From: Treponema sp.
GTDB lineage: Bacteria > Spirochaetota > Spirochaetia > Treponematales > Treponemataceae
Reading direction: 5' to 3'
DNA: 64,000 nucleotides
Assembly: GCA_017525605.1 (NCBI GenBank)
Contig: JAFXSM010000018.1
Coordinates: forward strand, 36,330 to 100,329
The position numbers and the translations under genes were made by a program. How positions within the stretch are numbered: the first letter of the stretch is position 1; every line of letters begins with the position of its first letter. The notes below the pieces were generated by a model. The model saw only the letters and a list, made by a program, of their open reading frames with translations. It was not told the origin of the DNA and ran no database searches. Positions 45,149-54,018 of this stretch are shown one piece after another.

Positions 45149-46066
45149 TTATAGCGATAAAACATAATCATAATTCGTGTTTTGAACTCCATCTGGCTTT
45201 TTAGCTTTCCAATTCAGTTTATGGAAATCTGACATGCCTTCAATCTGAGAAAAGCGTCCTTGTTTATAAGATTCAAAGAATTCAAACTGCAATACATGCG
45301 GAGAAGTGTTTGGAAACGAAGGAACATTTTTCCATTCATCTGGATAAACTTCTGTGGCAAGCGCAAAGAAAATGTGAACAAGATAATAATTTGCAAGAGT
45401 TTTTTCTTTCTTCCAATATTCAAAAAGCAGCTCATGTGTTTTCCCAATGATTTTCTCTGATTTTTCTGCTCTTAGAAGCCAGCTTGATGCTACAATTGGA
45501 TTTATATCGTTCCTTGTGAGATTTATGTTTTTGTATGCGAATAATTCTGAATCAGCAATATAATTCGGTACATTCTTACAAGTACAGAATACAGCAGAAT
45601 CTAGCCATAAACCGCCATGCTGGTAAAGAAGTTCTATTCTCAAGATGTCAGAAAAATGTGCCCTTGAAATAATCCCTTTTTCGTATTTCTTCAAAATGCA
45701 ATCTGGCAATGTAACAAACTCAGAAAAATTTTCATCTGTTATTACCGTAACATTCTCTTTTCCAAAAACTGCCCTCATTCTATTAATGCAGACTTTTACA
45801 AGTTCAGGTGCATTTTCTTCACCCTGAAACCAGCATGTCCAAACTCGAATAGGTTCTTTTGCTGAAGTAGGAACGGAGCTGCTGTCAGGTTTAAGAAACT
45901 TAGAGTATTTTTTTCCCAGCTTATAATAAGTCTGTGCCTTCTTGTATTCCGAAAATACATTTTTATTTCGAATCAGACTGAGCATAACTTTGTCATAGAT
46001 ATGAGAGAATAATTCGCCTTGCTGGAGTTTTTTTATGGCTGTATATATTTTTCTTGTGATACTCAT
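45149..46066 (-). CDS. Capsular polysaccharide synthesis glycosyltransferase (GT32/Caps_synth-like)
   Basis: 305 residues. PIRVWTCWFQGEENAPELVK opens the catalytic domain, and HFSDILRIELLYQHGGLWLD with the following SAVFC is the DxD-type core of GT32-like capsule enzymes (Caps_synth family). No membrane helices. It lies between the flippase at 43670 and the TagD gene, with 4 bases to the latter. Confidence 0.82.
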   Translation of the reverse strand: MSITRKIYTAIKKLQQGELFSHIYDKVMLSLIRNKNVFSEYKKAQTYYKLGKKYSKFLKPDSSSVPTSAKEPIRVWTCWFQGEENAPELVKVCINRMRAVFGKENVTVITDENFSEFVTLPDCILKKYEKGIISRAHFSDILRIELLYQHGGLWLDSAVFCTCKNVPNYIADSELFAYKNINLTRNDINPIVASSWLLRAEKSEKIIGKTHELLFEYWKKEKTLANYYLVHIFFALATEVYPDEWKNVPSFPNTSPHVLQFEFFESYKQGRFSQIEGMSDFHKLNWKAKKPDGVQNTNYDYVLSL

Positions 46067-46070
46067 AACT

Positions 46071-46472
46071 CTAGATTTTACTGGTGTCTAATAAATCATT
46101 TTTAATCTTAGTTGTTGAAATTTCTGGAGTTCTTTCAAGATAAACAACATCACACAATTCTTTAAGAAAATCGAATTTTCCTGTCCAGTCATCGCCCATT
46201 ACAAAAGTATCTACATGGTATAATTCTACATCAGTCTTTTTTTGTTCCCAATTTTCTTCAGGAATAACTAAATCAACATAGCGAATTGCTTCAAGCAATT
46301 CTTTTCTCTTCTCATATGAGAAATAACATTTCTTTTGTTTTTCGTTCCAATTAAATTCATCTGTTGATAAAGCTACAATAAGATAATCTCCTAAAGCCTT
46401 CGCACGACGGAGTAAATTTATGTGTCCATAATGCAACAAATCAAAAGCCCCGTATGTTATCACTCGTCTCAT
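46071..46472 (-). CDS. tagD: Glycerol-3-phosphate cytidylyltransferase
   Basis: 133 residues, the usual length of TagD/GCT. The nucleotidyltransferase motif reads [20 protein letters not shown] (HxGH), and the C-terminal [14 protein letters not shown] matches the RTxGISTT signature. It makes CDP-glycerol from CTP and glycerol-3-phosphate. The CDP-glycerol-using transferase gene lies 10 bases upstream in the same operon. Confidence 0.93.
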   Translation of the reverse strand: MRRVITYGAFDLLHYGHINLLRRAKALGDYLIVALSTDEFNWNEKQKKCYFSYEKRKELLEAIRYVDLVIPEENWEQKKTDVELYHVDTFVMGDDWTGKFDFLKELCDVVYLERTPEISTTKIKNDLLDTSKI

Positions 46473-46482
46473 AAATTTCTCC

Positions 46483-47694
46483 TTATAGAGTAATTTCTTT
46501 GGTTTTGTTCTCTCTATTTTTCAAAATGATTTCACATACTTTAGAACTAGAAGTTCCATTATCGAAAACGCCAAACTTTTTGTTAAATTCGTTTAATTCT
46601 TCTTCATAGTCAGGCAGATTAAAACTGTTAATATTTTTTACTAATTGTTCATTTGTTTGTGAAAGTTTAAAAGGAGTCTCTTCAAGTGAAAAATAAAGAC
46701 TTCGTTCACTCTGTTTATAATACTCGTAATCTGTAGCAAAAATAAAAGCTGGTCGCTTAGTTATTGCAAAATCATAAATTATTGAAGAATAATCAGTTAC
46801 CACGCATTCAGAAACTAAAAGTAGTTCCTGTGAATCTGGATATGCAGAAACATCTGTAACAAAATCAGGAATGTTCAATTTTGACTTCATAAACACCATT
46901 TGAGGATGAAGACGAATAAAAATCTTCCATGTGCCACCAAATTTTTGTTCGAGGGTTGATTTTAAAAGCTTATAATCAATGTTGTATACAGAAGTATCAG
47001 CGTTATTTCTGAATGTTGGTGCATAAAGACAAATTTCTTCTTCAGCACAATTCAATTGTTTTCGTATTTCAGATTTTTTCGCTTCATCAGTTGAAAAAAG
47101 AATGTCATTTCTTGGTGAGCCTGTGTCTATAATCTTACCATCATACCAAAATGAGTTTTTATAAATATTATGAAGGTGCTGAGTCCCTGCAACACAAAGG
47201 TCTGTATATTTTGAGTCCTTCTTTGCTTGTTTCACATATTTTTTTTCGAGTTTATCTTCGACATCTTTTTCAATGCCTTTTAATGCTAACGCTCCATGCC
47301 AAAGTTGCAAATAAAACTGACCTTTTCTTTTTGGAACGAAAAATGCCTTTCGGAAGTTATCCACCCAAAATTTTGCGGTCGCGAGTTCATAAAGAGCCTT
47401 AAAAGAATTTTGATTCACAACTTTTATATAAGGTGGAAAATCTATTTCAGAAACATTTTTGAGTCTGTTTATTAGCCACACAAGTTGCATTTCAGGCATT
47501 TCTTTATGCAATTCTTCTGCAATGTACTTGGGATTGTCACCATATTTATTGCCACGAAAACTTGAAAAAACAACTTTATTTTTGTTAATTTTCAAAAATG
47601 GTACGAGAAGATAAAAAATCTTGTAGAGTCCGTATTGCAAAATTATGCGAACAAAAATTTTATCAAAGAAAAATGAAGAAAACATTGCTTTCAT
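46483..47694 (-). CDS. CDP-glycerol glycerophosphotransferase (TagB/TagF-like)
   Basis: 403 residues of the Glyphos_transf family. The motif [20 protein letters not shown] holds the active-site His (TWHG-like), and [20 protein letters not shown] plus [14 protein letters not shown] form the CDP-glycerol site. It would add one or more glycerol-phosphate units to a lipid-linked glycan. With TagD it predicts a teichoic-acid-like decoration in a diderm. An N-terminal hydrophobic helix may tie it to the membrane. Its start overlaps the upstream GT2 stop by 4 bases. Confidence 0.9.
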   Translation of the reverse strand: MKAMFSSFFFDKIFVRIILQYGLYKIFYLLVPFLKINKNKVVFSSFRGNKYGDNPKYIAEELHKEMPEMQLVWLINRLKNVSEIDFPPYIKVVNQNSFKALYELATAKFWVDNFRKAFFVPKRKGQFYLQLWHGALALKGIEKDVEDKLEKKYVKQAKKDSKYTDLCVAGTQHLHNIYKNSFWYDGKIIDTGSPRNDILFSTDEAKKSEIRKQLNCAEEEICLYAPTFRNNADTSVYNIDYKLLKSTLEQKFGGTWKIFIRLHPQMVFMKSKLNIPDFVTDVSAYPDSQELLLVSECVVTDYSSIIYDFAITKRPAFIFATDYEYYKQSERSLYFSLEETPFKLSQTNEQLVKNINSFNLPDYEEELNEFNKKFGVFDNGTSSSKVCEIILKNRENKTKEITL

Positions 47695-48674
47695 TTTTTT
47701 ATCACCTCTTTAAGATACAGCAAACACCATATGCATATAGCAAAAAAACTTATTCTATTTCGTATAAATGCAATATAAAGCCTTATGAGCATAGAAGTAT
47801 CTTCTGGTATAGCAATTTTACATTCAGAATTGAGTTTTCGCCATTGCATAAAATGAGGCTTTTTCTGAAAATCATTATTCAAATTTGGGAAAATAAGCTG
47901 TCCGAACGAATGAAAACTGTCTTCCTCTATATATTTTTTGATGCAAGAGTTTTCTGATAATTTTGGGTTCAAAAGTAGATTTTTGTTCACAGCAATATTT
48001 TCAAAAATAGATTTTTCAGACCTCTTATGCACAAGGGAGTTTCCGTTATACATATAGGTATAATAAGCGTTATGGATAACAGCCACATTTTTTGCATAAA
48101 GAAAACAATTTACAGAATTGAACAAATCCTCTGCAAAAGAAACTTCAGAAAGAAAAGCATAATCAAACTGCTTATATAAAGCTGTTTTTACAACTTTGTG
48201 CCAGACATGAGAAATAAGCTTGCTTTTCGTAGAAAATAATTCATTCACAGAAGAGCAATCATCTGTAATAAGAGTTTTATTTTGCCCATCAGATGTAAAA
48301 TAATCATACACTATATAATCAGCTTTTGTTCTTCCTATATCATTTAGATAATTTTCTATTGCGTTCGGTTCAAGAAAATCGTCAGGGTCAACATAAGTAA
48401 GGTATTCCGTTTTGCAGTTTTCAATCCCTGTAATACGACCAGCCCCCAAACCTTTGTTTTTCTCATGCCGAATTACCGTAAATCGGGAATCATCATTAAT
48501 AGCTTCAATGCACTTTTGATAGCTATTATCTGTAGAACCGTCATCAACAAGAATAACTTTGAAATCCGCAAATGTCTGTGCTTTGAGCATGGAGACGCAC
48601 GATTTCATGAACGATTCAACATTGTAAAAGGAAGAAAGAATTGTGATTACCGTATTACCTTTTTTCTCGTCCAT
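47691..48674 (-). CDS. GT2 glycosyltransferase
   Basis: 327 residues. The GT-A core has ITILSSFYNVESFMKSCVSM, the nucleotide site VILVDDGSTDNSYQKCIEAI and the metal-binding YVDPDDFLEPNAIENYL. The C-terminal 100 residues contain a possible amphipathic membrane helix (FIRNRISFFAICIWCLLYL). It heads the glycosyltransferase run, 12 bases behind the Wzi-like gene. Its substrate is unknown. Confidence 0.87.
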   Translation of the reverse strand: MDEKKGNTVITILSSFYNVESFMKSCVSMLKAQTFADFKVILVDDGSTDNSYQKCIEAINDDSRFTVIRHEKNKGLGAGRITGIENCKTEYLTYVDPDDFLEPNAIENYLNDIGRTKADYIVYDYFTSDGQNKTLITDDCSSVNELFSTKSKLISHVWHKVVKTALYKQFDYAFLSEVSFAEDLFNSVNCFLYAKNVAVIHNAYYTYMYNGNSLVHKRSEKSIFENIAVNKNLLLNPKLSENSCIKKYIEEDSFHSFGQLIFPNLNNDFQKKPHFMQWRKLNSECKIAIPEDTSMLIRLYIAFIRNRISFFAICIWCLLYLKEVIKK

Positions 48675-48686
48675 TCTTTGATATTC

Positions 48687-50420
48687 CTAAAAATTGTATT
48701 TTGCGGATAGCTCAAAATGCCAATTTCGCATATCTTGTGTGCCATCTTCAGCATACAAGGAATTCATAATTTCTGTCGTATAAATAGAACATTCTGCAAG
48801 AAAAGAGTGTGCAAAGAAATAATTTGCAGTGAGCCCAAATGTATTGAATGTTTTCCAGGAACGAATATATTTTTTGTTCAATTCTCCGTCATCAGCACTT
48901 GCGTTTACTGCTTTGCTATATATGAAATTGTTGTCAGGCTGCCAGTGATGAAAGAAGCCCAATATACTGCCTTTTGGATGATAGACTCTATACCCAATAT
49001 AAAATCCACGCCCACCATAGCCAGAACCTGCGCCAATCCATTGGCCTTGGTTTGTGTAGCCTTGTGTAATGTGATGGTGAAAACCAAAATTATATGGCCA
49101 CTGAAGCTGAAAATCCTGTGACATCTCGGTGCAGTTCCACTCAAAAATGATTTCACTGTCCAAATTGTATTTTTTACTTAGAGAAATTGCTTTTTTAGCG
49201 CCGGCTGTATAAGTTCGTGCATGCTGCGGAATTGAATTGAAATGAAGCCCGTCATCGAATCCAAGTTCTCCATATACTTCAAATCCGACTGCGGGGAACA
49301 TCCAATCTGCCGTGAAAGAAGCTTTCTGGTCTTCTCCCTCAGATGCATCGGGTCCAACATAATTATCTTCACTTGGAATAATATGCTTTAAGTTGCTCCA
49401 TTTCCATTTTACTAGGCATGTTCTGTTTGCTCCAATAGTTAATCCTGGTAAAAAAGATGGTGCATACGACATACTTAGCCCATGAATCATGTTATGATCA
49501 TTAGAGGAATCGTTATCAAAATATTCGCTTTCTGTTGTTCTTCCTATCCAAATGCGTCCTTCTATTGAGCCTAAATCCCAGTTCAAGAATGGCAGATAAA
49601 TTTCGGTTTTTCTGATTCCTATATCAACTTTAGGATAAGTTGCTGCATTGTTTGAGTGAAGAACAGAATTTAGCCATGCAGAACCAATCCAAGGACTCTG
49701 TGTGCCGAACCCTACTGTAAAAGTATGCCAGGTGTAGCGAACTTCGGTGTCACCCCAATCAAATGTCCAAAAAGATGAGTCTCCGAATCGTTGTGGTGCG
49801 TCCACAACACCCCATAAATAGCCATACAAGTTAGCTTTGTCTGTATAATTACTTCCCTGCATTGATGTTGAGGTAAAATAATCAAATTCCTTGTTCTGCG
49901 AAAAACTCACCTGCGGCTTGAACGTCAACTCAAATCCATATCCCTCAAGCCTTGCCCCTGCGGTGAAGCTTGTGTTGTAGCCCTTGCCCTGCCACAGTGC
50001 GCCGTCGTTCTGTCCGTAAGGGGAAGCCGTGTTGTATGAGTTGAACCATTCCGGGCCGTAGATTTTCGCCTTTATGCTCTGGTCGATTCCGTTCATGAAC
50101 CGGTTTTCGGCCGGAGTCTCGTTTTCCCAAAGGGTGAATTTCGTTCCGAGATTGTTGTTTTTCCAGATGTTGAAGTCGCTTTCTTTGCCGGGAACCTGAA
50201 CTTTTGAAAAAGTTCCGTCCTCGTTTTCTTTTGTTTGTGTGACATCTCTGAACTTCCATTCAGAATCGCTTAAGGTGCGGTAGCCGAGAGTAGGGCGTTC
50301 GGTAATTCCTTGCAATGAAAGAAAATCGTAATATTCTTCTTCTGTTGATTTTAAGGCTTCCTGTGCGGAAAGTGAGACAGAAAGACACATGAGTGTAAAT
50401 AAGATGATTGTCTTTTTCAT
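48687..50420 (-). CDS. Wzi-like outer-membrane capsule assembly protein
   Basis: 577 residues from the signal peptide MKKTIILFTLMCLSVSLSAQ; an in-frame start at 50486 lacks a ribosome site. The mature protein is all beta, with alternating aromatic strands and a C-terminal Phe (NWHFELSAKYNF). The passages RFGDSSFWTFDWGDTEVRYT, GTQSPWIGSAW and LTIGANRTCLVKW resemble the Caps_assemb_Wzi family, which anchors capsule to the outer membrane. It would be the surface end of the pathway encoded downstream. Base composition is higher in GC from about 49915 to 50260 than in the rest of the gene, suggesting mosaic origin. Confidence 0.78.
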   Translation of the reverse strand: MKKTIILFTLMCLSVSLSAQEALKSTEEEYYDFLSLQGITERPTLGYRTLSDSEWKFRDVTQTKENEDGTFSKVQVPGKESDFNIWKNNNLGTKFTLWENETPAENRFMNGIDQSIKAKIYGPEWFNSYNTASPYGQNDGALWQGKGYNTSFTAGARLEGYGFELTFKPQVSFSQNKEFDYFTSTSMQGSNYTDKANLYGYLWGVVDAPQRFGDSSFWTFDWGDTEVRYTWHTFTVGFGTQSPWIGSAWLNSVLHSNNAATYPKVDIGIRKTEIYLPFLNWDLGSIEGRIWIGRTTESEYFDNDSSNDHNMIHGLSMSYAPSFLPGLTIGANRTCLVKWKWSNLKHIIPSEDNYVGPDASEGEDQKASFTADWMFPAVGFEVYGELGFDDGLHFNSIPQHARTYTAGAKKAISLSKKYNLDSEIIFEWNCTEMSQDFQLQWPYNFGFHHHITQGYTNQGQWIGAGSGYGGRGFYIGYRVYHPKGSILGFFHHWQPDNNFIYSKAVNASADDGELNKKYIRSWKTFNTFGLTANYFFAHSFLAECSIYTTEIMNSLYAEDGTQDMRNWHFELSAKYNF

Positions 50421-50540
50421 AAACGTAAACCGGATTCGCCCGAAAAAATCACATTTGCGGACAAATAAAACTTTGCCATGGTACACAGAATCCCGCTTTT
50501 TGTATAGAGCGGGGTATTGAGGACTCTTCAGGCAACAGCA

Positions 50541-51695
50541 TCAGAACTCCCATTCAGCATCAAATCCCAGAATCCGCTCGCACTGGATGTTCTTTATCAT
50601 GTTCATCTGCTCCAGCCTGCGCTCCGTGAATTTATCATCGCACGGAACTTCAAGCGCGGTCTCGCGCACTTCCTCAACGCATTTTCTGATTTCCGGTGTG
50701 AGAATTGCGCGGGCGGGAGCAACGTAGTCGCTTCCGATTACGGGCGGCCGCCTCGAAAGATATTCGTCGAAGTCGATTTTTTTTCCGTCCGTGTCATTCC
50801 CATAATCAAAACGCTCTTCCGCAAACGGAACGAACGCCATGTTGAAGTCGAAGCACGGGTTCATAATTGTGCGCTCAAAAGTCTTGTTGTTCACAAGAAA
50901 ACCGAAATTCCCGAAGTGCCGGTCGGAGTTCAATGTGATGCAGTCTGCGACAATCATGCGGCGGAATTCGTCTTCAGAATCGAATTCGCGGTAGATTTCA
51001 AGCGTTTCAGGAAGCCCGTATTTTACGCCGCTTTTCAAGAAAAGACTGATTGGCTTATATCCATAATCTTGATTTGTGAAAAGCTTGCAATCGGAAACGA
51101 CCTTGCCGTCAAATCTTCTGAAAGTATATTCGACACTTTGTTTGCAGATTTTTTTGAAAACCTGACTTGCAAGAACTTCTCCGTACGGCTCAAGCCCGGT
51201 ATTTCTTGCTCCTTCGCTGCCTGTCTTTATAAGATGAATCCCGTCTTTTTCGTTGAGCCAGCATTTGTCATACGCACCGTCGGTGGTGAGCTCCGGCGAG
51301 GTTGTTGACATCTGGATTCCGAATAATCCGTTTCCGTCAAAAGAGAGTTTTGAGACAACTTCGTCAAAATTATTTTCGTAGAGGTTCACATCTTTCCATG
51401 TGACATTTTCTTTGTCAGACTTTACCCAAAGAGTGTCGGTCAAAGAAAGGCAGTGTGTCAGAGCGATGAAACCTTTTTTGGTTTTTCCTCCGCAGTACTC
51501 CAGAATTCTGTTTATGTGTGCTCTGTGCTTTGCAGAGCTTCTGTTGTCGACCCAAGTTGAAAGTGGCACACACCAGAACGGCAACGGCGCATACTCCTTC
51601 ACAATTCTGCAAAGCTCAAGCTCGCCTTCGCCTTCGATGATGAAGTCACAGAGAGGAGTTTCCTTGTTTATGAGCGTGTAGGTGATTTTGTTCAT
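50541..51695 (-). CDS. HipA-like kinase of the DUF4869/ATPase unit
   Basis: 384 residues. The N-terminal part (about 30-130) includes LTHCLSLTDTLWVKSDKENV and TWKDV, matching the C-terminal half of the antitoxin-like protein at 32447. The kinase lobe has an ATP-site lysine (IHLIKTGSEG), the catalytic loop TLNSDRHFGNFGFLV and the metal-binding NPCFDFNMAF. Unlike classical HipA it has no adjacent HipB. It lies 33 bases behind the P-loop gene and is the last of three co-directed genes. It may be the effector of the unit or a regulator. A possible weak terminator hairpin follows at 50492-50513. Confidence 0.8.
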   Translation of the reverse strand: MNKITYTLINKETPLCDFIIEGEGELELCRIVKEYAPLPFWCVPLSTWVDNRSSAKHRAHINRILEYCGGKTKKGFIALTHCLSLTDTLWVKSDKENVTWKDVNLYENNFDEVVSKLSFDGNGLFGIQMSTTSPELTTDGAYDKCWLNEKDGIHLIKTGSEGARNTGLEPYGEVLASQVFKKICKQSVEYTFRRFDGKVVSDCKLFTNQDYGYKPISLFLKSGVKYGLPETLEIYREFDSEDEFRRMIVADCITLNSDRHFGNFGFLVNNKTFERTIMNPCFDFNMAFVPFAEERFDYGNDTDGKKIDFDEYLSRRPPVIGSDYVAPARAILTPEIRKCVEEVRETALEVPCDDKFTERRLEQMNMIKNIQCERILGFDAEWEF

Positions 51696-51728
51696 ATCAG
51701 GAGTATAACATATCTTTGATTTTGCAGA

Positions 51729-52730
51729 CTATATGCTCTTTGGAAGAGCGTTCGTAATTTCAAACTCTGACTGCATCTCTTCCGGCATGACGCTCAGAAT
51801 CGCTTTCGATTCCTTATCCTGAAGATACGCCGGATTCAGCTCTTTTTTCGTGTATGAAAGATATGTGCCGTGAGTTTTGTCCATGAGAAGTTTTGTGAAA
51901 AATATTTCCCAGCTGAAATAATCCGCGCTTTCGATGTAAGCCGACGGTTGCTCCAAGATTTTATTCACATCGCCGTCATTCATCAAATTTGCTTTCAGCA
52001 CAAGCCATTCAAATGACTCTGGAAGATATATTCCGAGATTTTTTATATGCGATATTTCCAAAACGTCTTCAATCTCGGAACCGAATGCGGCACCGTCAGC
52101 TATGACAAGGACATTGTCTTTTGTCGAAGGCAGAAGTTTTTTGTAAATGTTCGATTTCCCGTCCGCGCTTTCGCAGTCGATTCCGTTTTTTTTGCAGATG
52201 GCGGAGAAAAATTCATAGCCAGATTTTGAGTCTTCGACAATAATCAGCTCAGGTTTTATGCTGGCCGATGTTATTTTGTCATAGAGCGGATAGAATTCGT
52301 TGTAAATCTGCTTTGTTCCCTGGTATCTGTTCTGGCTTGCGTTTTTTATGCCGTAGATTTCTTTTGTGCTGTACGGAATGTTGTGCAAATTCGTGCGTGT
52401 CGCAATCACGTAATAGTTGTCGCTCTTTTTTGCGGCTTGAGCAAAATCTTGTGAGGTAATGAAAGGCGAGCCTTCGTCAATAAAAACAATGCTGTCTGAA
52501 ATCTTCGAAAGATTGAGTTCCCAATTCAGTTCGTCGAGGACTACGCAGTTCTTTTTGCAGGAAAGCTGAATTCCGCTCTTTTCTCCGTTTCGCTGATACG
52601 CGGAAATCATTTCGATGAGAGTCGTTTTTCCTGTTGCGCTGTCGCCTTTGAGAATCGTGATGTTGCGGTTAATCGTGAATTTGTACTGAACTCTTCTGTT
52701 TTTTACGATGATTTCGTATGCGCCTGTCAT
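51729..52730 (-). CDS. P-loop protein with Toprim-like second half
   Basis: 333 residues. Residues about 20-130 form a P-loop domain: Walker A ILKGDSATGKTTLIEMISAY and a Walker B-like SIVFIDEGSPF, with a core resembling small AAA/SMC-type ATPases. Residues about 168-240 read ELIIVEDSKSGYEFFSAICK and VLVIADGAAFGSEIEDVL, the spacing of a Toprim nucleotidyltransfer/nuclease fold (Glu, then an Asp-containing strand). ATPase-Toprim fusions are known from OLD-family nucleases, but this one is much shorter. Homologues sit next to DUF4869 genes in Firmicutes, as far as I recall. Its start overlaps the DUF4869 stop by 4 bases. Activity is unknown. Confidence 0.7.
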   Translation of the reverse strand: MTGAYEIIVKNRRVQYKFTINRNITILKGDSATGKTTLIEMISAYQRNGEKSGIQLSCKKNCVVLDELNWELNLSKISDSIVFIDEGSPFITSQDFAQAAKKSDNYYVIATRTNLHNIPYSTKEIYGIKNASQNRYQGTKQIYNEFYPLYDKITSASIKPELIIVEDSKSGYEFFSAICKKNGIDCESADGKSNIYKKLLPSTKDNVLVIADGAAFGSEIEDVLEISHIKNLGIYLPESFEWLVLKANLMNDGDVNKILEQPSAYIESADYFSWEIFFTKLLMDKTHGTYLSYTKKELNPAYLQDKESKAILSVMPEEMQSEFEITNALPKSI

Positions 52731-53188
52731 TTCCCGTCCCCTTGGTGAAGAATGTCCAGAGAGTTGATGACGAGTTCTTTCATGTTGTGGACGATGATGC
52801 CGGTGTTTGCGATTTCGATTTCAAACTCTCCGTCGCCGAAATTCATAAGATGATGAAGTGCAATTGTGACATCTTTTTTCAGAAGTTCGGGAATTCTTAA
52901 AATGAACGGTGCGCAGTTGTTCCCGCAAGTTGATGCGTTGAAAAGTTTTTCGCTTTCGTTGTATATCAAAAGCACGGTCTTGCTTCCGCCTGAGATTTTT
53001 GTCGTGGGAATAACGCCAAGAGCTTCGCTGTCCACTGCCTGGCCGCTCAGCACTGTCGCCTTGTCAATGTTTTTGAGCACATCTTTTGCAAAATCGCCCG
53101 TAATCCAGTCGTCAAGATATGTGTTGTCGAAATAAAGCGAAGTGTTGTAGATTTCGTCCGAAGAACCGCCATAAAGAATTTTCAGCAT
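52727..53188 (-). CDS. DUF4869 protein, first gene of a three-gene unit
   Basis: 153 residues. It starts MLKILYGGSSDEIYNTSLYF and contains DDWITGDFAKDVLKNID, TTKISGGSKTVLLI, FNASTCGNNCAPFILRI and VHNMKELVI, all typical of the DUF4869 family as I know it. No signal, membrane segment or catalytic motif is obvious; the CGNNC pair could bind metal or form a disulfide. Its stop overlaps the start of the P-loop gene, so the two proteins are probably partners. A fragment of another copy survives at about 1580-1740. Confidence 0.75.
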   Translation of the reverse strand: MLKILYGGSSDEIYNTSLYFDNTYLDDWITGDFAKDVLKNIDKATVLSGQAVDSEALGVIPTTKISGGSKTVLLIYNESEKLFNASTCGNNCAPFILRIPELLKKDVTIALHHLMNFGDGEFEIEIANTGIIVHNMKELVINSLDILHQGDGK

Positions 53189-53233
53189 AACAGAAGTTTA
53201 CATCGAATTTCGTTTTGTGTCTTAAAAATCAGC

Positions 53234-53250
53234 TGATAGAATAACTATCA
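53234..53250. promoter_or_regulatory. Palindrome between the DUF4869 unit and the membrane-protein genes
   Basis: TGATAG (53234-53239), 5-nt spacer, CTATCA (53245-53250), in the 102-bp region between divergent genes. An extended -10, TGCTATGCT (53257-53265), follows on the plus strand. It is a candidate operator for either direction. Confidence 0.45.
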
Positions 53251-53290
53251 CTTATGTGCTATGCTTTTCGTGAAATTTTTGGAGGCTAAT

Positions 53291-53659
53291 ATGGCATGTT
53301 TTACAGTTCCTCTTGCAGAGGCAATCGTTACTACGACAGTTGAAAAAGTACTCAAGCGCAAAGATAATCCGTTCTCGGCAAAAATCGGCTGGCTCAACAA
53401 AATGCTTTGGGGCGGCTCGGCACTTCTCGCGTTCGAGCACGTCTGGCACGGCGAGGTCGTCCCGTTCTTTCCTTTCCTCACCGCAGTGAAAGAAGGGGAG
53501 ACCGCTGAGATGCTCCACGAAATGGGAACTTCAGGCGTTGCTATGGCTGTCCTCGTCACTGCTGTCTGGCTCGTTATGGTTGCGGTCACGTCGCGCATAG
53601 AAAAACGCAGGAACGACAAAACGGACAACGTTGCGGTTGCCGCAGGAGGCCTTGCATGA
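53291..53659 (+). CDS. Small membrane protein of unknown function
   Basis: 122 residues from the ATG at 53291 behind GGAGG. Two membrane helices are predicted (about 40-60 with LNKMLWGGSALLAFEHVWHG, and 85-110 with GVAMAVLVTAVWLVMVAVTS). The His and Glu in the first helix (FEHVWHGE) are unusual inside a membrane segment and could bind a metal or cofactor. A basic C-terminus follows. The next gene overlaps by 4 bases, so the two proteins probably work together. No family recognised. Confidence 0.72.
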   Translation: MACFTVPLAEAIVTTTVEKVLKRKDNPFSAKIGWLNKMLWGGSALLAFEHVWHGEVVPFFPFLTAVKEGETAEMLHEMGTSGVAMAVLVTAVWLVMVAVTSRIEKRRNDKTDNVAVAAGGLA

Positions 53660-53967
53660 CGCTTCTCACAACTGTTTTTGCCGCTGTCATCGCGACTGCC
53701 GTCTGGTACAAGAATGCGTCCGCTCGCGAGCTGAAAGTCAGCACTCTCTGCCTTATGTATTGGGGCGCGTCTCTCATGTGGCTCATCGATGCGGTCGTCG
53801 AATATGCGGAAGCCGGGGCTGAATATTTCTCGCCGGCACCGCTTGATATGCTGAACGATTTGTTCCTCGGTCTTTCAGTTGTCGCGTTCGGACTCGTAAT
53901 CTGGCTTGCAATCCTTCTGATAAAAGACCCGAAAGGCGTTGTCAAAGCCGCATTGAAAAGGCAATAA
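53656..53967 (+). CDS. Small three-helix membrane protein of unknown function
   Basis: 103 residues, three predicted helices (about 1-20, 28-50, 68-95). The middle helix contains LMYWGASLMWLIDAVVEYAE, with acidic residues near its end. The start (ATGA) overlaps the preceding stop. A terminator follows directly, so the two membrane-protein genes form a closed two-gene operon. Confidence 0.72.
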   Translation: MTLLTTVFAAVIATAVWYKNASARELKVSTLCLMYWGASLMWLIDAVVEYAEAGAEYFSPAPLDMLNDLFLGLSVVAFGLVIWLAILLIKDPKGVVKAALKRQ

Positions 53968-53974
53968 TAAAATG

Positions 53975-54008
53975 AGATTCCGAAGAAAAAACAAATTCGG
54001 AATCTTTT
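53975..54008 (+). terminator. Terminator of the two-gene membrane-protein operon
   Basis: AGATTCCGAA (53975-53984) pairs with TTCGGAATCT (53996-54005), 11-nt loop, then TTT. Confidence 0.85.
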
Positions 54009-54018
54009 CACACTGAAT

